In this document: piece after piece, positions 46,641 to 56,662 of the stretch
How the letters are laid out: each line of letters begins with the position of its first letter
Position numbering within the stretch: position 1 is the stretch's first letter
Assembly: GCA_948567375.1 (NCBI GenBank)
Contig: OX419757.1
Coordinates: forward strand, 17,484,001-17,548,000
Length of the DNA: 64,000 nt
From: Lunularia cruciata
Lineage: Eukaryota > Streptophyta > Marchantiopsida > Lunulariales > Lunulariaceae
Reading direction: 5' to 3'
The notes under the pieces: generated by a model
The model's input: the letters and a program-made list of their open reading frames with translations, nothing else
Told to the model about the DNA's origin: nothing
Databases searched by the model: none
Made by a program: the position numbers and the translations under genes

Positions 46641-48130
46641 GCCCAGTATAGCAATCAATCAGTATGTCTTCCACTCCTACTTCAGTTACAGAGGATACTT
46701 GGGAGCCAGATCTTGGACCCAAGCTTATTGGAGAGGAAAGACGATTTGGAGGTTCTTGAGGAGTCACACGAGTTGTTTTGCCTTCAATATGAAGGATTTG
46801 GGTGCTTTGAAGGGACATGGAATACAGATTGAGCTGACTAGCGACACACCAATTTTCTGATGTCCTTATCGATATAGTGAGATGGAGAGGACATTGATTC
46901 AGAGTCGGAGTAGTGACCTTTTTGAGGTTGGTTTGGTGGAGATTTCACATGGAGAGTATGCATCAGCGACAATGATGCCAGTCAAGAAGGATATGCATGG
47001 CAACTATATAGATAGTCGGATGTGTGGAGATTACCGTCCTATCAACCGACAGACCAGGGCTGATTGGTATGCCATGCCTACACCGGAGGAGATTTTTGAT
47101 GCGATTGGGCATGCAAAGATCTTCAGTACTTTGGATCTCCGAGCGGGATATCATCAATTGCCGATTAGGGAGGAGGATAAGTCCAAGACAACATTTTGGG
47201 CTATTGATCCTCATGGCAAGGATGTGTTATATTAGTGGAGGTTCTTACGATTTGGGTTGAAGAACGCTCGTGCTGAGTTCTAGAGGGTCATGGATATGAT
47301 CCTAGCTGGATTGCTCGGTGCTATATTGATGACATTTTGGTTTATAGCACTACTGTGGAGGAGCATGAGAGACAATTGTTGGAGGTGTTTGAGAGGTTGA
47401 GATCTCATGGACTCAAATTACATCCTGGGAAGTGTAGGTTCTTCCAAGAGCAGGTTGAGTATTTGGGTCACACTATCTACCCCGGAGGACTTAGTGTCTA
47501 GTAGACCAAGGTGGAGGCTATTGCACATATTCCTTGGCCTACGGATATGAGCAGAGTGCGAGCATTCCTTGGGTTGGCAAACTTCTATCGCCGCTATGTT
47601 AGAGGATTTAGTGCCATTGCCAAGGCCTTGACGAAGTTGACCAAGCTTACACAAGAATGGTGTTGGGAAGATGAGCAAGAGAGAGCTTTTGTAGAGCTCA
47701 AGGAGAGGTTGACATCTGCTCCTATTTTGAGGAGACCGATCAGGGGATGACCATTTTAGGTTCACACTGATTGGAGTATATTGGGGCTTGGAGCGGTGCT
47801 CACCCAACATGATGATGAGGGGAAGGATTTTGTGGTGGCCTATGCTAGTCGCTCCAACAATTCAGCGGAGGCAAAGTATTGTTCATATGAGGGAGAGTGC
47901 TTGGCAGTAGTTTGGGCAGAAGCACATTTCTGATGTTACCTATTTGGTAACCCCTTCACTCTCATCACTGATCATCAGCTGCTGAAGTGGTTGATGGAGT
48001 CCGACAAGCTTTCAAGGAAGCTTGCATGATGGGCTCTGATTTTACAGGAGTATGATTTCACGGTTGTTCACAGACCTGGAGTGGTGAACCGTGATGCAGA
48101 TGGGTTGAGTAGAAACCCATGTCTTAGCCA
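46641..48130 (+). pseudogene. M2 reverse transcriptase and RNase H
   Basis: RT with MCGDYRPINRQ, STLDLRAGYHQLPI (about 47130-47165) and the catalytic YIDD at 47322-47333, after a 7-bp loss near 47305 that shifts the frame. Nonsense codons replace Gln at 47233-47235 and 47281-47283, and two adjacent ones lie near 47500. The thumb (FLGLANFYRRYVRGFSAIAKALTKL) is at 47560-47640. RNase H follows with [16 protein letters not shown] (about 47785), [11 protein letters not shown] (Glu), ITDHQLLKWL (Asp) and DADGLSRNP (about 48095-48120). All catalytic acids survive; the reading frame does not. Confidence 0.92.
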
Positions 48131-48489
48131 ACTGGATCAGACTGGAACACGTTGGCATGGTGAGACAGATGAGGAGATGGTGCCAGGTTGGCATGCATCG
48201 GCCTTTTTGTGTATATTTGTAGAGGCTTTGGTGGTATCTCTCTCAGCGCATACAGGAGGAGTCATTGAGGTCATAGATCCAGAGAGTGAAGATATTGGTA
48301 TAGTTCAGCGAGACATTCATGATGATGTCTTAGTGATGGACTATCTTTGCACTGGTGTTATGGGTGGCACAGTTGGGGCCAAGGAGAGAGACCATGTTCT
48401 TCAGCGAGCCAGACGGTTCAGATTGGAGGGTAGACATCTTTTGCGTGTATGGGAGGATGGTAGAGTGCAAGTAGTACCACTTCCATCAC

Positions 48490-49440
48490 AGAGACCATAG
48501 TTGGTCCGTCATGCTCATGAGGAGCTAGGACATTTTGGAGTAAAGCGTACATATAGCTTACTCCAGAGTCATTATTGGTGGCGCGGTATGCAGACCAAGG
48601 TACAATAGTTTGTTGCCAGATGTGTGGTTTGTGACCGAGTTAGAGCATCATTTAATGCTTCTATGCCACAATTACACCCATTACCTATCATGGGATTGGA
48701 TTATCATTAAAGTTTGGACTTTGCTGGACCTTTACCGCTGACTGTGAGACATCATTGGTATGTTTTGGTGATGGAGGAGCACTTCTCCAAGTGGATTGAG
48801 TTGGTGGCACTTCCTGACAAGTCTAGTGAAGGGACAGCTTACTCGTTCCTGGATCGAGTTCTTAGTCATTTTGGTGCACCAGTTGAGGTTTTGACTGATC
48901 AGGGTACAGAGTTCTTGGGGGAGTTTCAGGTCTTGTGTGACAAGGCTTTGATTGATCATCATACTACATCTTGAGATCACCCTGAGGTAGATGGCTTAGC
49001 AAAGAGAGTGGTTCAGACGGTGAAGAGAGGATTGCAAAAGTATGGTTTGCAGAGAGGCCACTTGGGAGATTGGGATCTCCAATTACCTTGGTTGGCCATG
49101 GGCTATCGGTTCAGCCAGCAGGCTTCCTTAGCATCCTTCTCTCCATACTTTCTACTTTATGGACGAGATCCAAATTTACCTACAGCCATTTGTCGAGATG
49201 CTACTATAGTTTTGGACTTGGATGACCTTGATGTATGGATGAGCGCATGTTCTCAGCGGGTAGAGATCTTCCGGAGAGTGATGCCGATGGCCTTTGAGAA
49301 CTTGGCGATTGCTCAACATAGAGATACTTTACGTTATGCTACCATTTGAGGAGGAGGTTATAGACCCTTGATCCGTCGATTTCATCCAGGCACAATGTAT
49401 ATCTATAGCAAACAACACCGACGACACTTGATGTTTCTAC
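48490..49440 (+). pseudogene. M2 integrase
   Basis: Zinc region HAHEELGHFGVKRTY and CVVC (about 48508-48640, one TAG inside), the core with first Asp in MDFAGPLP (48717), second Asp in LTDQGTEF (about 48894) and the Glu segment HPEVDGLAKRVVQ (about 48975-49015), followed by LPWLAMGYRFSQQASLASFSPYFLLYG. Unlike M1, the segment HLGDWDLQLPW is complete here. A TGA just before the Glu segment, a frame change around it and a stop at 49348 break it. The last part leads into the LVLEG..VWKDHV segment that precedes the PHD finger. Confidence 0.9.
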
Positions 49441-49453
49441 AGGCCGCACTATC

Positions 49454-49753
49454 TTGAGAGTGCATGAGGTTTTGCCATCTGGAGTCCTTGTGTTAGAAGG
49501 ACGTGATGGTGTTGTTTGGAAGGATCATGTGCGCAATTGTGCACCATGCCACCTCCCAAACATTGATAGTACTATGGACCCAAGCTTGGCACTTGTACGT
49601 GCAGGCTTGAGGTGTATGTTATGCGGCTCTTCTGGTGGAGCTGCTACATTGTTAGTGTGTGATAGCTGTTCAAGAGGATGGCATATGGCATGTATGACTC
49701 CTCCCCTCACGGTGGTTCCTCAAGGACAATGGTTATGTCCTAGATGTACTTGA
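49454..49753 (+). pseudogene. M2 integrase C-terminal tail with intact PHD finger
   Basis: 99-codon open stretch at the end of pol. The first 45 residues (VLPSGVLVLEGRDGVVWKDH) are an integrase C-terminal, SH3-like segment. Residues 54-98 are a complete C4HC3 PHD finger: CMLC, CDSC, HMAC and CPRC with GW before the His, PPL and W before the last CxxC. All eight zinc ligands are present, unlike M1, which has a stop between them. PHD fingers bind histone H3 N-terminal tails. It occupies the position where chromoviruses B and G have a chromodomain, so a targeting role is the natural inference. Stop TGA at 49751-49753. Confidence 0.9.
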
Positions 49754-49922
49754 CCTATAGCTAGTTCATTCTTTATATGGTATAGATTGCAGACATGCAA
49801 CTAACAATGGGGCTCCATAGCACCCGGCCTCATGATCTTTGCCCATTAGAGGGTATACCATATACTTAGAGTAGATGGCTTTCTGGAGATAGAGTGACCT
49901 AACCGCCAGCTAGGGGGGCAAT

Positions 49923-50589
49923 TGTGGCACTTTAGAGTCTATGTATGACTTATGTGTGAGTTGTGCTTCTATGGTGTATGATGTTGACATCGATGTATGT
50001 TGTGTAGCAATGTATATACGCACGACAGCTGTCACGCCATTTGTAATGCCACATCTAGATGCTCGGACACTGGAGTTCCAATGATAGTAGTTAGAGTTAT
50101 TTCAGTAGTTTCTCAGAGACAACTTTCCGACAATTAGATTTTGTGTTTGGGGTATTGACCTCACGGTGGGGCCCACCGTCACTTTGCACCATTTGCACGG
50201 TCGAGTGTGCCATCAGTGGGACCGTTAGGGTTTCAGAGCTAGCTCAAGTCCAGGGGGTATAGTTTCAAAGTGAGCTCCAGAGAGCTCACTTCTCTGATGT
50301 TGAGCCTTCGAGTTCCTGGCTATGGTGGACAAAGGCAGGTGAGTATCACCTGGATTCTCTATGCTTGAGTGGGTGTGGCTTGACTGTAATTAGTGCCCAA
50401 TTGTTGGCAGTTTATAGAGTGATAGATCAAGTACTGATCTGAGTTGAGTTGAGTTGAGTTGAGAGTGGTAAGCAATCTGATGATTGTGGCACTTTAGAGT
50501 CTATGTATGACTTATGTGTGAATTGTGCTTCTATGGTGTATGATGTTGACAACAATGTATGTTGTGTAGCAATGTATATACGTACAATA
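49923..50589 (+). repeat. 3' LTR of M2 with duplicated 105-bp tail
   Basis: Starts TGTGGCACTTT directly after the purine tract and reaches AGCAATCTGAT at about 50482. Then the first 105 bp (49923-50027) recur as 50485-50589. The palindrome GACAGCTGTC (50024-50033) marks both the end of the 105-bp block and the point where the M1 5' LTR begins (TGTC). The inverted repeat with 10-bp arms is at 50268-50277 and 50282-50291, and a GAGTT run is near 50440-50462. Confidence 0.87.
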
Positions 50590-50634
50590 GTGCAATCTGT
50601 GTTTTCTCTCTTCTCTTGTCCTCGGAGTATTACA
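50590..50634 (+). repeat. 3' LTR of B3, last 45 bp
   Basis: Reads TTTTCTCTCTTCTCTTGTCC and ends GAGTATTACA, the family B LTR end, followed by the ATCAC target duplicate. Confidence 0.9.
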
Positions 50635-50639
50635 ATCAC

Positions 50640-51429
50640 ATGTGCTTCTTTAGAGAAATATTTTGTTTATTTCATAGTTTTAGGTAGAAAGGCACAAGTA
50701 AGCAAATAGAGTTGAACAACTTAGTTGTCATACAAGCAACTCCCAAAGAGGATAGACCTCACATACCAAGGATTAAGACTCATTCCTCAAGACCCAATAA
50801 CAATAACTTAAAAGGTTGTTTACTATGGCTTATGATTGTTACAAAGATTTGCCTTACCACCAACCATATGAGAATGATAGATTGATACATTGTAAAAATC
50901 TGTTATTACAAATTATATCATCTGGAAGTCCGACTAGCACCAAGACACTTTGTTACAAAGATCAATGGAAATGATATCTAGACAATACAAGAGTCTATTA
51001 TGAGTCAAAGCATTGCCAAAACCAATGCTAATAGAAATCATGCCTTTGCCATGAATGGGCAACTAGAGGACTTACTTCCAATTGTTTGGTGCCAAGCAAC
51101 ATGTGTTTGGGGTGCAAGTAAGACCTTTCATCAATTGCCATGACGTACGATATTGGATTGCATTTTATTAGGACTATAAAACCAAATTTCTTTGCCGCAT
51201 AGACAACTTTCATTTAACTTTTCACCTTTCTCCATGGTCAAAAGTCTTTATTGTGTTGCCAAGAATTACCATTGCTACAATCAAATTGATGAATTTAAAG
51301 TGCAAAAACCAGAAGAAGCTATGTGAGAAGGTAATAACTACAAAGTAGAGTTTATCATGACATTTGCAATTGAAGCTAGTTTGTTCAAAAGTAGGAGTGA
51401 TAGTCTTGACGCTTAGTTCTATATAAATA
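50640..51429. other. Spacer without recognised features
   Basis: Short ORFs only on both strands, and no LTR ends seen. The sequence may hold an older, unrecognisable repeat. Confidence 0.5.
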
Positions 51430-54379
51430 GTTGCTCAAAGATTACTTAGTTAGTGGCCGGATTTTGTGTTAGGCTATTGATTATGCCATTAGAGCTATCA
51501 TCAATTACACTATTCACACTATCAAATGGGTCGTCAATAGCACCATTAGGGTTAGAATGCTAGGTTTACTCCAAAGAGTATACCTTTGAACTTCATCATG
51601 GAGCATTTTAGGTAGAGTAAGTATGGCTTGATTATAATAAGTGTCCATTCTCTGCAAATAATTGAGTTGAGGATTGAGTTATGAACCGAGTTGAGTATGA
51701 TTCAAATGTGATTTGAATTAATTACATCACCCAAGTCATGGTAGAGGAAAATTGGGTATAGGAATTGAGTGCATTAGTGGTATCTTCAAGCTTGGAAAAT
51801 CATTTGTATCTTTGATCATGGTTTTTTGATTGATGTTTGTTTATAATTGTGTGCGGACACCTTTCTTGATTTGTTGTTGATTTGACAAATTTGTTGGACT
51901 TGGTACGGAAGAAATGTCAAAATTTCACAAATCAAGACAATTTATGTTCAATTGTAGTGAAATTAAAGGTTGTCGTGGTGTGATTTGAACCCAAGGTGCT
52001 AAATTGGGCTGGATTTGGGAACATATCCTCTTGAATTAGACATTTGAAACTTCTTATTTCCTCAATTTGACTCAATTTTGCAATGAGCAAAGCATTTAAG
52101 AGTTCTCCAAATTGGCAAATACTTGGAAATTTGTTAGATTGGAGAAGGATTTACATGATTTAGCGGTCAAGTTGGTAAAGGTCGGTCAAAATTTGAGGTG
52201 TGTTAGATTTGGTAGAGGTTTGTAAAAACTTCATAAATCAAGACAATTTTTGTTCAATTGTAATGAAATTGGAAGTTATGGTAGTGCAATTTGAGCCCAA
52301 GGTGCAAAACTAAGGCCAGATTTGGGAACCCATCCTCTTGAATGATAGATTTAAAGCTACTTATCATTTCAATTGGACTTGATTTGGCAATAAATAGAGG
52401 ATTTAGAGGTTCTCTAAATTGGAAGAATACTAAGAGATCTATTAGATTGGAGAGGGATTGATGTAAATCAACTTGATTTGGCAATTAATAGAGGATTTAG
52501 AGGTTTTCCAAATTGGCAGAATTCTAAGAGATCTATTAGATTGGAGAGGGATTGATGTAATTCAATAGTCAAGTTGGCAAAGGTTGGCCAATTTCAAAGG
52601 TGTGTAAAATTTGGCAAAGGTTAGCTAGATGTGAAGAGATTGTAATTTGGCAAGAATAAATATTTCATTTGGCTAAAGTTTTAGAGGTTTGTCAAATGTG
52701 ATAAAGGTTAGCCAAATTTGGAGAATGTAGATTTGGCAAGAAAAAATACTTCATTTGGATGAATTTTGGCATTTAGAGGCTTTGAGGCATAGGGTTGTAG
52801 TTTAGAGGCTTTGAGGAATAGGGTTGTGGGCTAAAAAGGCTACAAAGGTCTAGAAGGGTAAACAAGCAAGCAAGCTTGCTTGCAGGATGTTAGCCAAATT
52901 AGATAAGTATTTTGGTAGTCATTTGGTAAACTTTGCACACCTTTCAACATTATGCACAATAGGGTTTAGATCCCAAATCTCAAGTTCATAGACTAATGCC
53001 TTAGTCATTTTGGCCATCCTTAGTTGTTCTCTTAGTGATTATACACTAATACATATACTCATGTAACTTTGTTTAAGAGATGATGGTTGATTCCATCCTT
53101 GGTGATCCTTGTAGCGTAAGAGTAGATAGATACTCCTATTATATCAAATGAAAAATGGTGGAGTCAATCCAATTTTGATCTTTGAGATGGAGGGTTATCA
53201 TTTAGATTTCTTATGATTGGACCCCTTCTAATCTTTACTTTCTATTTGTGCATCATGTTTGTGGGAGGTGCCATAATATTAGAGCGTTGGTGCTTTAGTG
53301 TACTCTTGATAGTAAGGTTGGAGTGATGACAAGTCAAACTATATGTATTTCTCTCTAGTGAGGTAGAAAGTGATGGCCTATAGATCGAGAGAATGCGTGT
53401 TGTGATTATAGGTTACAAGTTGCACTTTTCCTAGTGTAGTTGTCATAATTAGAGTTATATCAGTGCGTGGTGTTCAATTGGTGGTGGTATTTGGTGGTTG
53501 TAGTTGCATTTTTTAATACATTATCTAGGGATTCTAGAGGAGAATTTTCTTCAATATGTAGTAGGTTTACATAAAATGACAATCAATATTAGCTCATATC
53601 TCAAGTTCAACTAAGAGCAAAGATTGATTTTTGTTTGGAGTTAACACAAGAGTTAATTTAGTTGAGAGTGTGTATGGTGTGTCCACATTGTTGTTATTGG
53701 GCACAAAAAAGATTTATGGGGCCTCCAAAGATCCAAGTACAACTCTGGTATAATGGGTACCATTGAATTGGATGACTTTATCCATTAGTTTGATAGTTGG
53801 TGTGATCTATACAAATGCTGAACTTGCTTTGTTCACACTCTTCTTGACATAGAAGTGTTTGTTCCAAAACTTGGAGAATTTGCAAATGGATAATTATCAT
53901 CAGTTTAAGAGAGCTCACTTGGAGAAGATTAAGTTATGGAGATAATATTGGTTTTCAAATTATATCTTTATCACTTTAGGTTTGGTTTTTAGGGGAAGAT
54001 GGGTAGCACCTACTAGTTCTAGCTCTAGTAGCATTGGTATATCTAATGGAGGTGCACTAGTTGGCGATGGGGCTACTACAAGTAGAAGTACTTGTATAAG
54101 AGGTGGTGCAGTACTAAGGTTTAACTCCATGGTGGAGTTCTTCCAATGATTGAGGTAGAACTAGCAAGGAGTGTAGATTGACAAGTTGAAAAGCTTGCAA
54201 GAGTCTACTTGATGTATATGCTCACATGAGATGAATGTTGACTTAAGGAGTTACTAAGACCCAAATAGTCCAATTTTTATACAAGAAACTAGATAGGGAG
54301 TTGCAACATAGAGTACATGATGTTATGTTGTTGCAAGTTACCTCATCAACTTTAGCAGCGGTCTTTGGTTTGGTTGAAT
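51430..54379 (+). mobile_element. M-R: strongly decayed family M copy, LTR to gag (first segment)
   Basis: Plus-strand relic that can be followed against M2: LTR about 51430-51725 (end ATTACATCA), leader about 51726-53520 including a 94-bp tandem duplication (52378-52471 and 52472-52565) and a decayed tRNA-like segment (about 52945-53030), then gag (about 53520-54379; readable words ELDDFI, FHTLF and the Ser-rich spacer). No frame is open for more than about 70 codons. An E solo LTR interrupts it at 54380; the copy continues at 60678. Confidence 0.8.
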
Positions 54380-54639
54380 TGTGAGCAAGGCTGTCTCTCA
54401 CTTAAGATGAACCTCTATTGGCATTATGGTAATGCAATATGGACTAAGAAGGTAAAGAACCCAAATCCACCATACTCCTCCAAGGTTAACACTCAGTAAC
54501 AATATAGAGTTTAGCAATGAAGTTAGTTGGGCTTACAAAGTAGCACATAAGAAAAATTAGCCTAGAATATTCCAAAAGTATCTAAGAAGCTTCTTGGGAA
54601 GCTTCCTGGCTAGCTTAACTTGCACCTCAAGTAAGTAGC

Positions 54640-54652
54640 TTCTAGAAGCTTC
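54640..54652 (+). promoter_or_regulatory. Perfect three-unit heat-shock element in G1 5' LTR
   Basis: TTCTAGAAGCTTC fits TTCnnGAAnnTTC, the core heat-shock factor site. Further GAAnnTTC pairs follow (for example GAAGCTTCTTGAGAAGCTTC ending about 20 bp before the TATA-like box). The same motif recurs in the other two G LTRs at 59861-59873 and 63804-63816. Confidence 0.6.
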
Positions 54653-54794
54653 CAACTAGCTTAGCTTGCACGCCAAGTAGGCAGCTTCTAGAAGGAAGCT
54701 TCTTGAGAAGCTTCCTAGTTAACTTGGCTTGCACTCTAAGAAAGAGGCTTGAGGAAGCTTCTTGAGAAGCTTCTCAAAGGCCTTGTATGCTACC

Positions 54795-54803
54795 TATAAA
54801 ATA
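54795..54803 (+). promoter_or_regulatory. TATA-like box in G1 5' LTR
   Basis: TATAAAATA here; the 3' LTR has TATAAATA at 60016-60023 and G2 the same at 63654-63661 (minus). The position upstream of the last 100 bp of the LTR fits a U3 promoter. Confidence 0.6.
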
Positions 54804-54908
54804 CCAAAGCTAAAGCTCATGCTAGGCATTTGGAGTTTTCTCTCATTCAAGTGTCCCAATTCGAGTTTCCATTCTTCTATTTTTCTCCTTGGATTTAGTC
54901 TTTTACAC

Positions 54909-54920
54909 TGGTATCAGAGT
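54909..54920 (+). other. G1 primer binding site, initiator-Met tRNA type
   Basis: TGGTATCAGAGT one base after the 5' LTR, one base different from the standard plant tRNA-iMet site. Confidence 0.9.
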
Positions 54921-54924
54921 AGGA

Positions 54925-56105
54925 ATGGGATGGATGGAATTTATGGACCACCAAATCCACTTCTACCAAACCATTGGGATTTTTGCGTCCAAATACTACC
55001 CAAGCATCATTTCACACAATTCATCACCTTGCACTTTATACAAGATTTTCTACATATGATCACCATATTTGAGGAACCCTTGGTGCTTCCGGTTGTAACT
55101 TATGGAGAATGGTGGATGTGCTATTTCTATGTGTTAATAAATTAGAAAGATTGGGAGTGGTGTGATAGAGTAGCAACCATGATGGCAATACTCGATGTTA
55201 TCTTTACTATGCAGCAACAAATTGAGCACCTTACTTGATTATTGGATGAACTAGATCTTTGATGACAAGAGCAGGTGGAGAGAGTACCAATTCAAGAAGG
55301 AGAAGATCAGATTAGATTCCCTAAACCCAAGGTATTTGAAGGCAAGAATCTTCCAGGTGCAATATAGAATTTTGTGTTTGATTGTGAATGTTATTTTGAA
55401 GCTACCAATCTACAAGACAAGCAAAAGTATATTCTTTTGGCTTCTAGCCAATTGGATGGAGTAGCAAAGCTATGGTGGAGATTCCGAGTGGAGCGAGTTG
55501 AACAACAAATTGTTACACCAATCTTGACATGGGCAGAATTCAAGAGCGCAATAATTAGTTGGTTCCAAGCTATAAATGCCACAAGAGCTGCGGGATAAGT
55601 TGGCAGAGTTGAAACAGATTGTCTCTATAAGAAGTTACATCACGCAGTTCTAAAACACCATCATGCAAATTTGAGATATATTGGAAGGTGAAGCTCTGGA
55701 TTGATTGTGAGGGGCTTGAAGGCGAGAGCCAAATTAAAGGTAACCATGCGAGAGCCACAACACTTGGAGGAAGCCATGCGGTTGGCCAAACATTTTGATT
55801 TGTTGGTTGCAACAACTTGGTCTTGACCTCAACCTCCACAAAGCCTACCAATACACTACACACAAGTGGAGGAGCCAGCACCAATGGAGATTGATGCTAT
55901 TCAACAAAGACCACTTGGCATGGCAGATAAAGACAAATTGTGACAAAATGGTGGTTGTTTTTATTGTTGCCAATTGGGGCATCGCATTGCCAAATGTCCA
56001 CTCAAGAATGGACTACCTCGACAAGTTGCCCATGTGGAGGTTGTGGAGCGGAATGATCAAAGAAATGGAGAATCCTAGTAGGAGATTTCAAGCCGCCTAT
56101 TGGGA
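54925..56105 (+). pseudogene. G1 gag
   Basis: Capsid region best seen at 55320-55600: PKVFEGKN, DCECYFEATNLQDKQKYILL, DGVAKLWWRF, TWAEFKSAIISWF, a standard plant chromovirus gag pattern. A zinc knuckle CFYCCQLGHRIAKC (about 55953-55994) follows in another frame. Frameshifts near 55600 and stops such as the one before NFVFD break it. It forms the particle and packages RNA. The start is not clear; the ATG at 54928 (MDGIYGPPNP) begins a frame that does not hold. Confidence 0.75.
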
Positions 56106-56107
56106 GC

Positions 56108-56662
56108 TTGATTAGTTCCAATAGGATTGAAGGCTCGACCTATGCAAGTTTTCCTCACTTGCAAGGTACAATATCTAATTGGGGTTGTAGGATTTTGGTT
56201 GATTCTGGAAGTTCAAAGAATTGCATGTCTATGCAAGTAGCAAAGGAATTGGGTATTCCTATCATGCCAGTGATTGGAAGTAGTTTGATGATGGCGGATG
56301 GTAGAAAGGGTTTTGCATTCCGCACCTTGCATCCTGTTACCTTCAAGATTGGGAAGGAGTATTTGGAGTGTATGAGATTCGTAGTGGCACCTCTACACAA
56401 TGATATCATTTTGGGTCTATCTTGGCTTGAATATCATAAGGTTCAATTTGATTGGACCCAATGCCAAATTCAAGTACAATATCAAGGTATGAATTTCCGA
56501 TTAGGTTGTTTGGCATCTCTGAGTAAGACATCTAAGAATAGTCAATCCCAAGATGGGAAGTTTTTTGAGAAGGTAGCCATAGAGAGAACCTGGAAGGGAG
56601 ATGAGTCCCAAGATGGGAAGTTTGCCAAGAAGGCAACCAGGGAGCAAGCTTGGAAGAAGTGA
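56108..56662 (+). pseudogene. G1 aspartic protease with C-terminal repeat
   Basis: 184-codon open stretch. The active site ILVDSGSSKNCMS is intact at about residues 35-47; then VASSLMMAD-like flap residues (GSSLMMADGRK) and the C-terminal DIILGLSWLEYHKVQFDW at about residues 98-115. The catalytic Asp and the ILG-x-x-WL segment are both sound, so this domain looks functional on its own. From residue about 147 the chain turns into a repeat (SQDGKFFEKV.., SQDGKFAKKA..), and a third unit (SLEGKFFSKA..) lies just past the stop in another frame (56664-56720). It cleaves the polyprotein in the particle. Confidence 0.85.

Larger units (their letters stand above)
40655..50589 (+). mobile_element. M2: Ty3/gypsy-type element encoding a DNA methyltransferase and PHD finger
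   Basis: Plus-strand family M element inserted in the B3 3' LTR. Order: 5' LTR lacking its start (40655-41054), leader, gag, protease, linker, DNA methyltransferase, RT, RNase H, integrase, PHD finger, purine tract (49912-49922), 3' LTR (49923-50484) and the 105-bp tail (50485-50589). It is colinear with M1 over about 9.9 kb. A deletion at the 5' junction removed the start of its LTR and about 30 bp of the host LTR, so no target duplicate remains. Nonsense codons and several indels make it non-functional, but its breaks are mostly at different places from those in M1. Confidence 0.93.
33626..50634 (+). mobile_element. B3: family B chromovirus expanded to 17 kb by nested insertions
   Basis: Plus-strand family B element defined by LTR start at 33626, LTR end at 50634 and a perfect 5-bp duplication ATCAC (33621-33625 and 50635-50639). 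Its own sequence is in pieces: 5' LTR fragment 33626-33721, RT 33722-34374, RNase H and integrase start 35146-35749, integrase end and chromodomain about 39226-39985, 3' LTR 40002-40654 and 50590-50634. Inserted: an F solo LTR (34375-35145), E2 (35750 to about 39225, holding a solo B LTR) and M2 (40655-50589). The rest of the 5' LTR, gag and protease are deleted. Confidence 0.9.
54495..54907 (+). repeat. 5' LTR of G1
   Basis: 413 bp, AGTAACAATATAGAG (family start TGTAACAATATGG) to TCTTTTACA. Dense AAGCTT/TTCTAGAA palindromes lie upstream of a TATA-like TATAAAATA (54795-54803). Confidence 0.92.

Noticed and set aside
55570-55884. Minus-strand ORFs across G1 gag, RT and integrase
   Set aside because: All are shadows of the plus-strand chromovirus frames, whose motifs are in the expected order.
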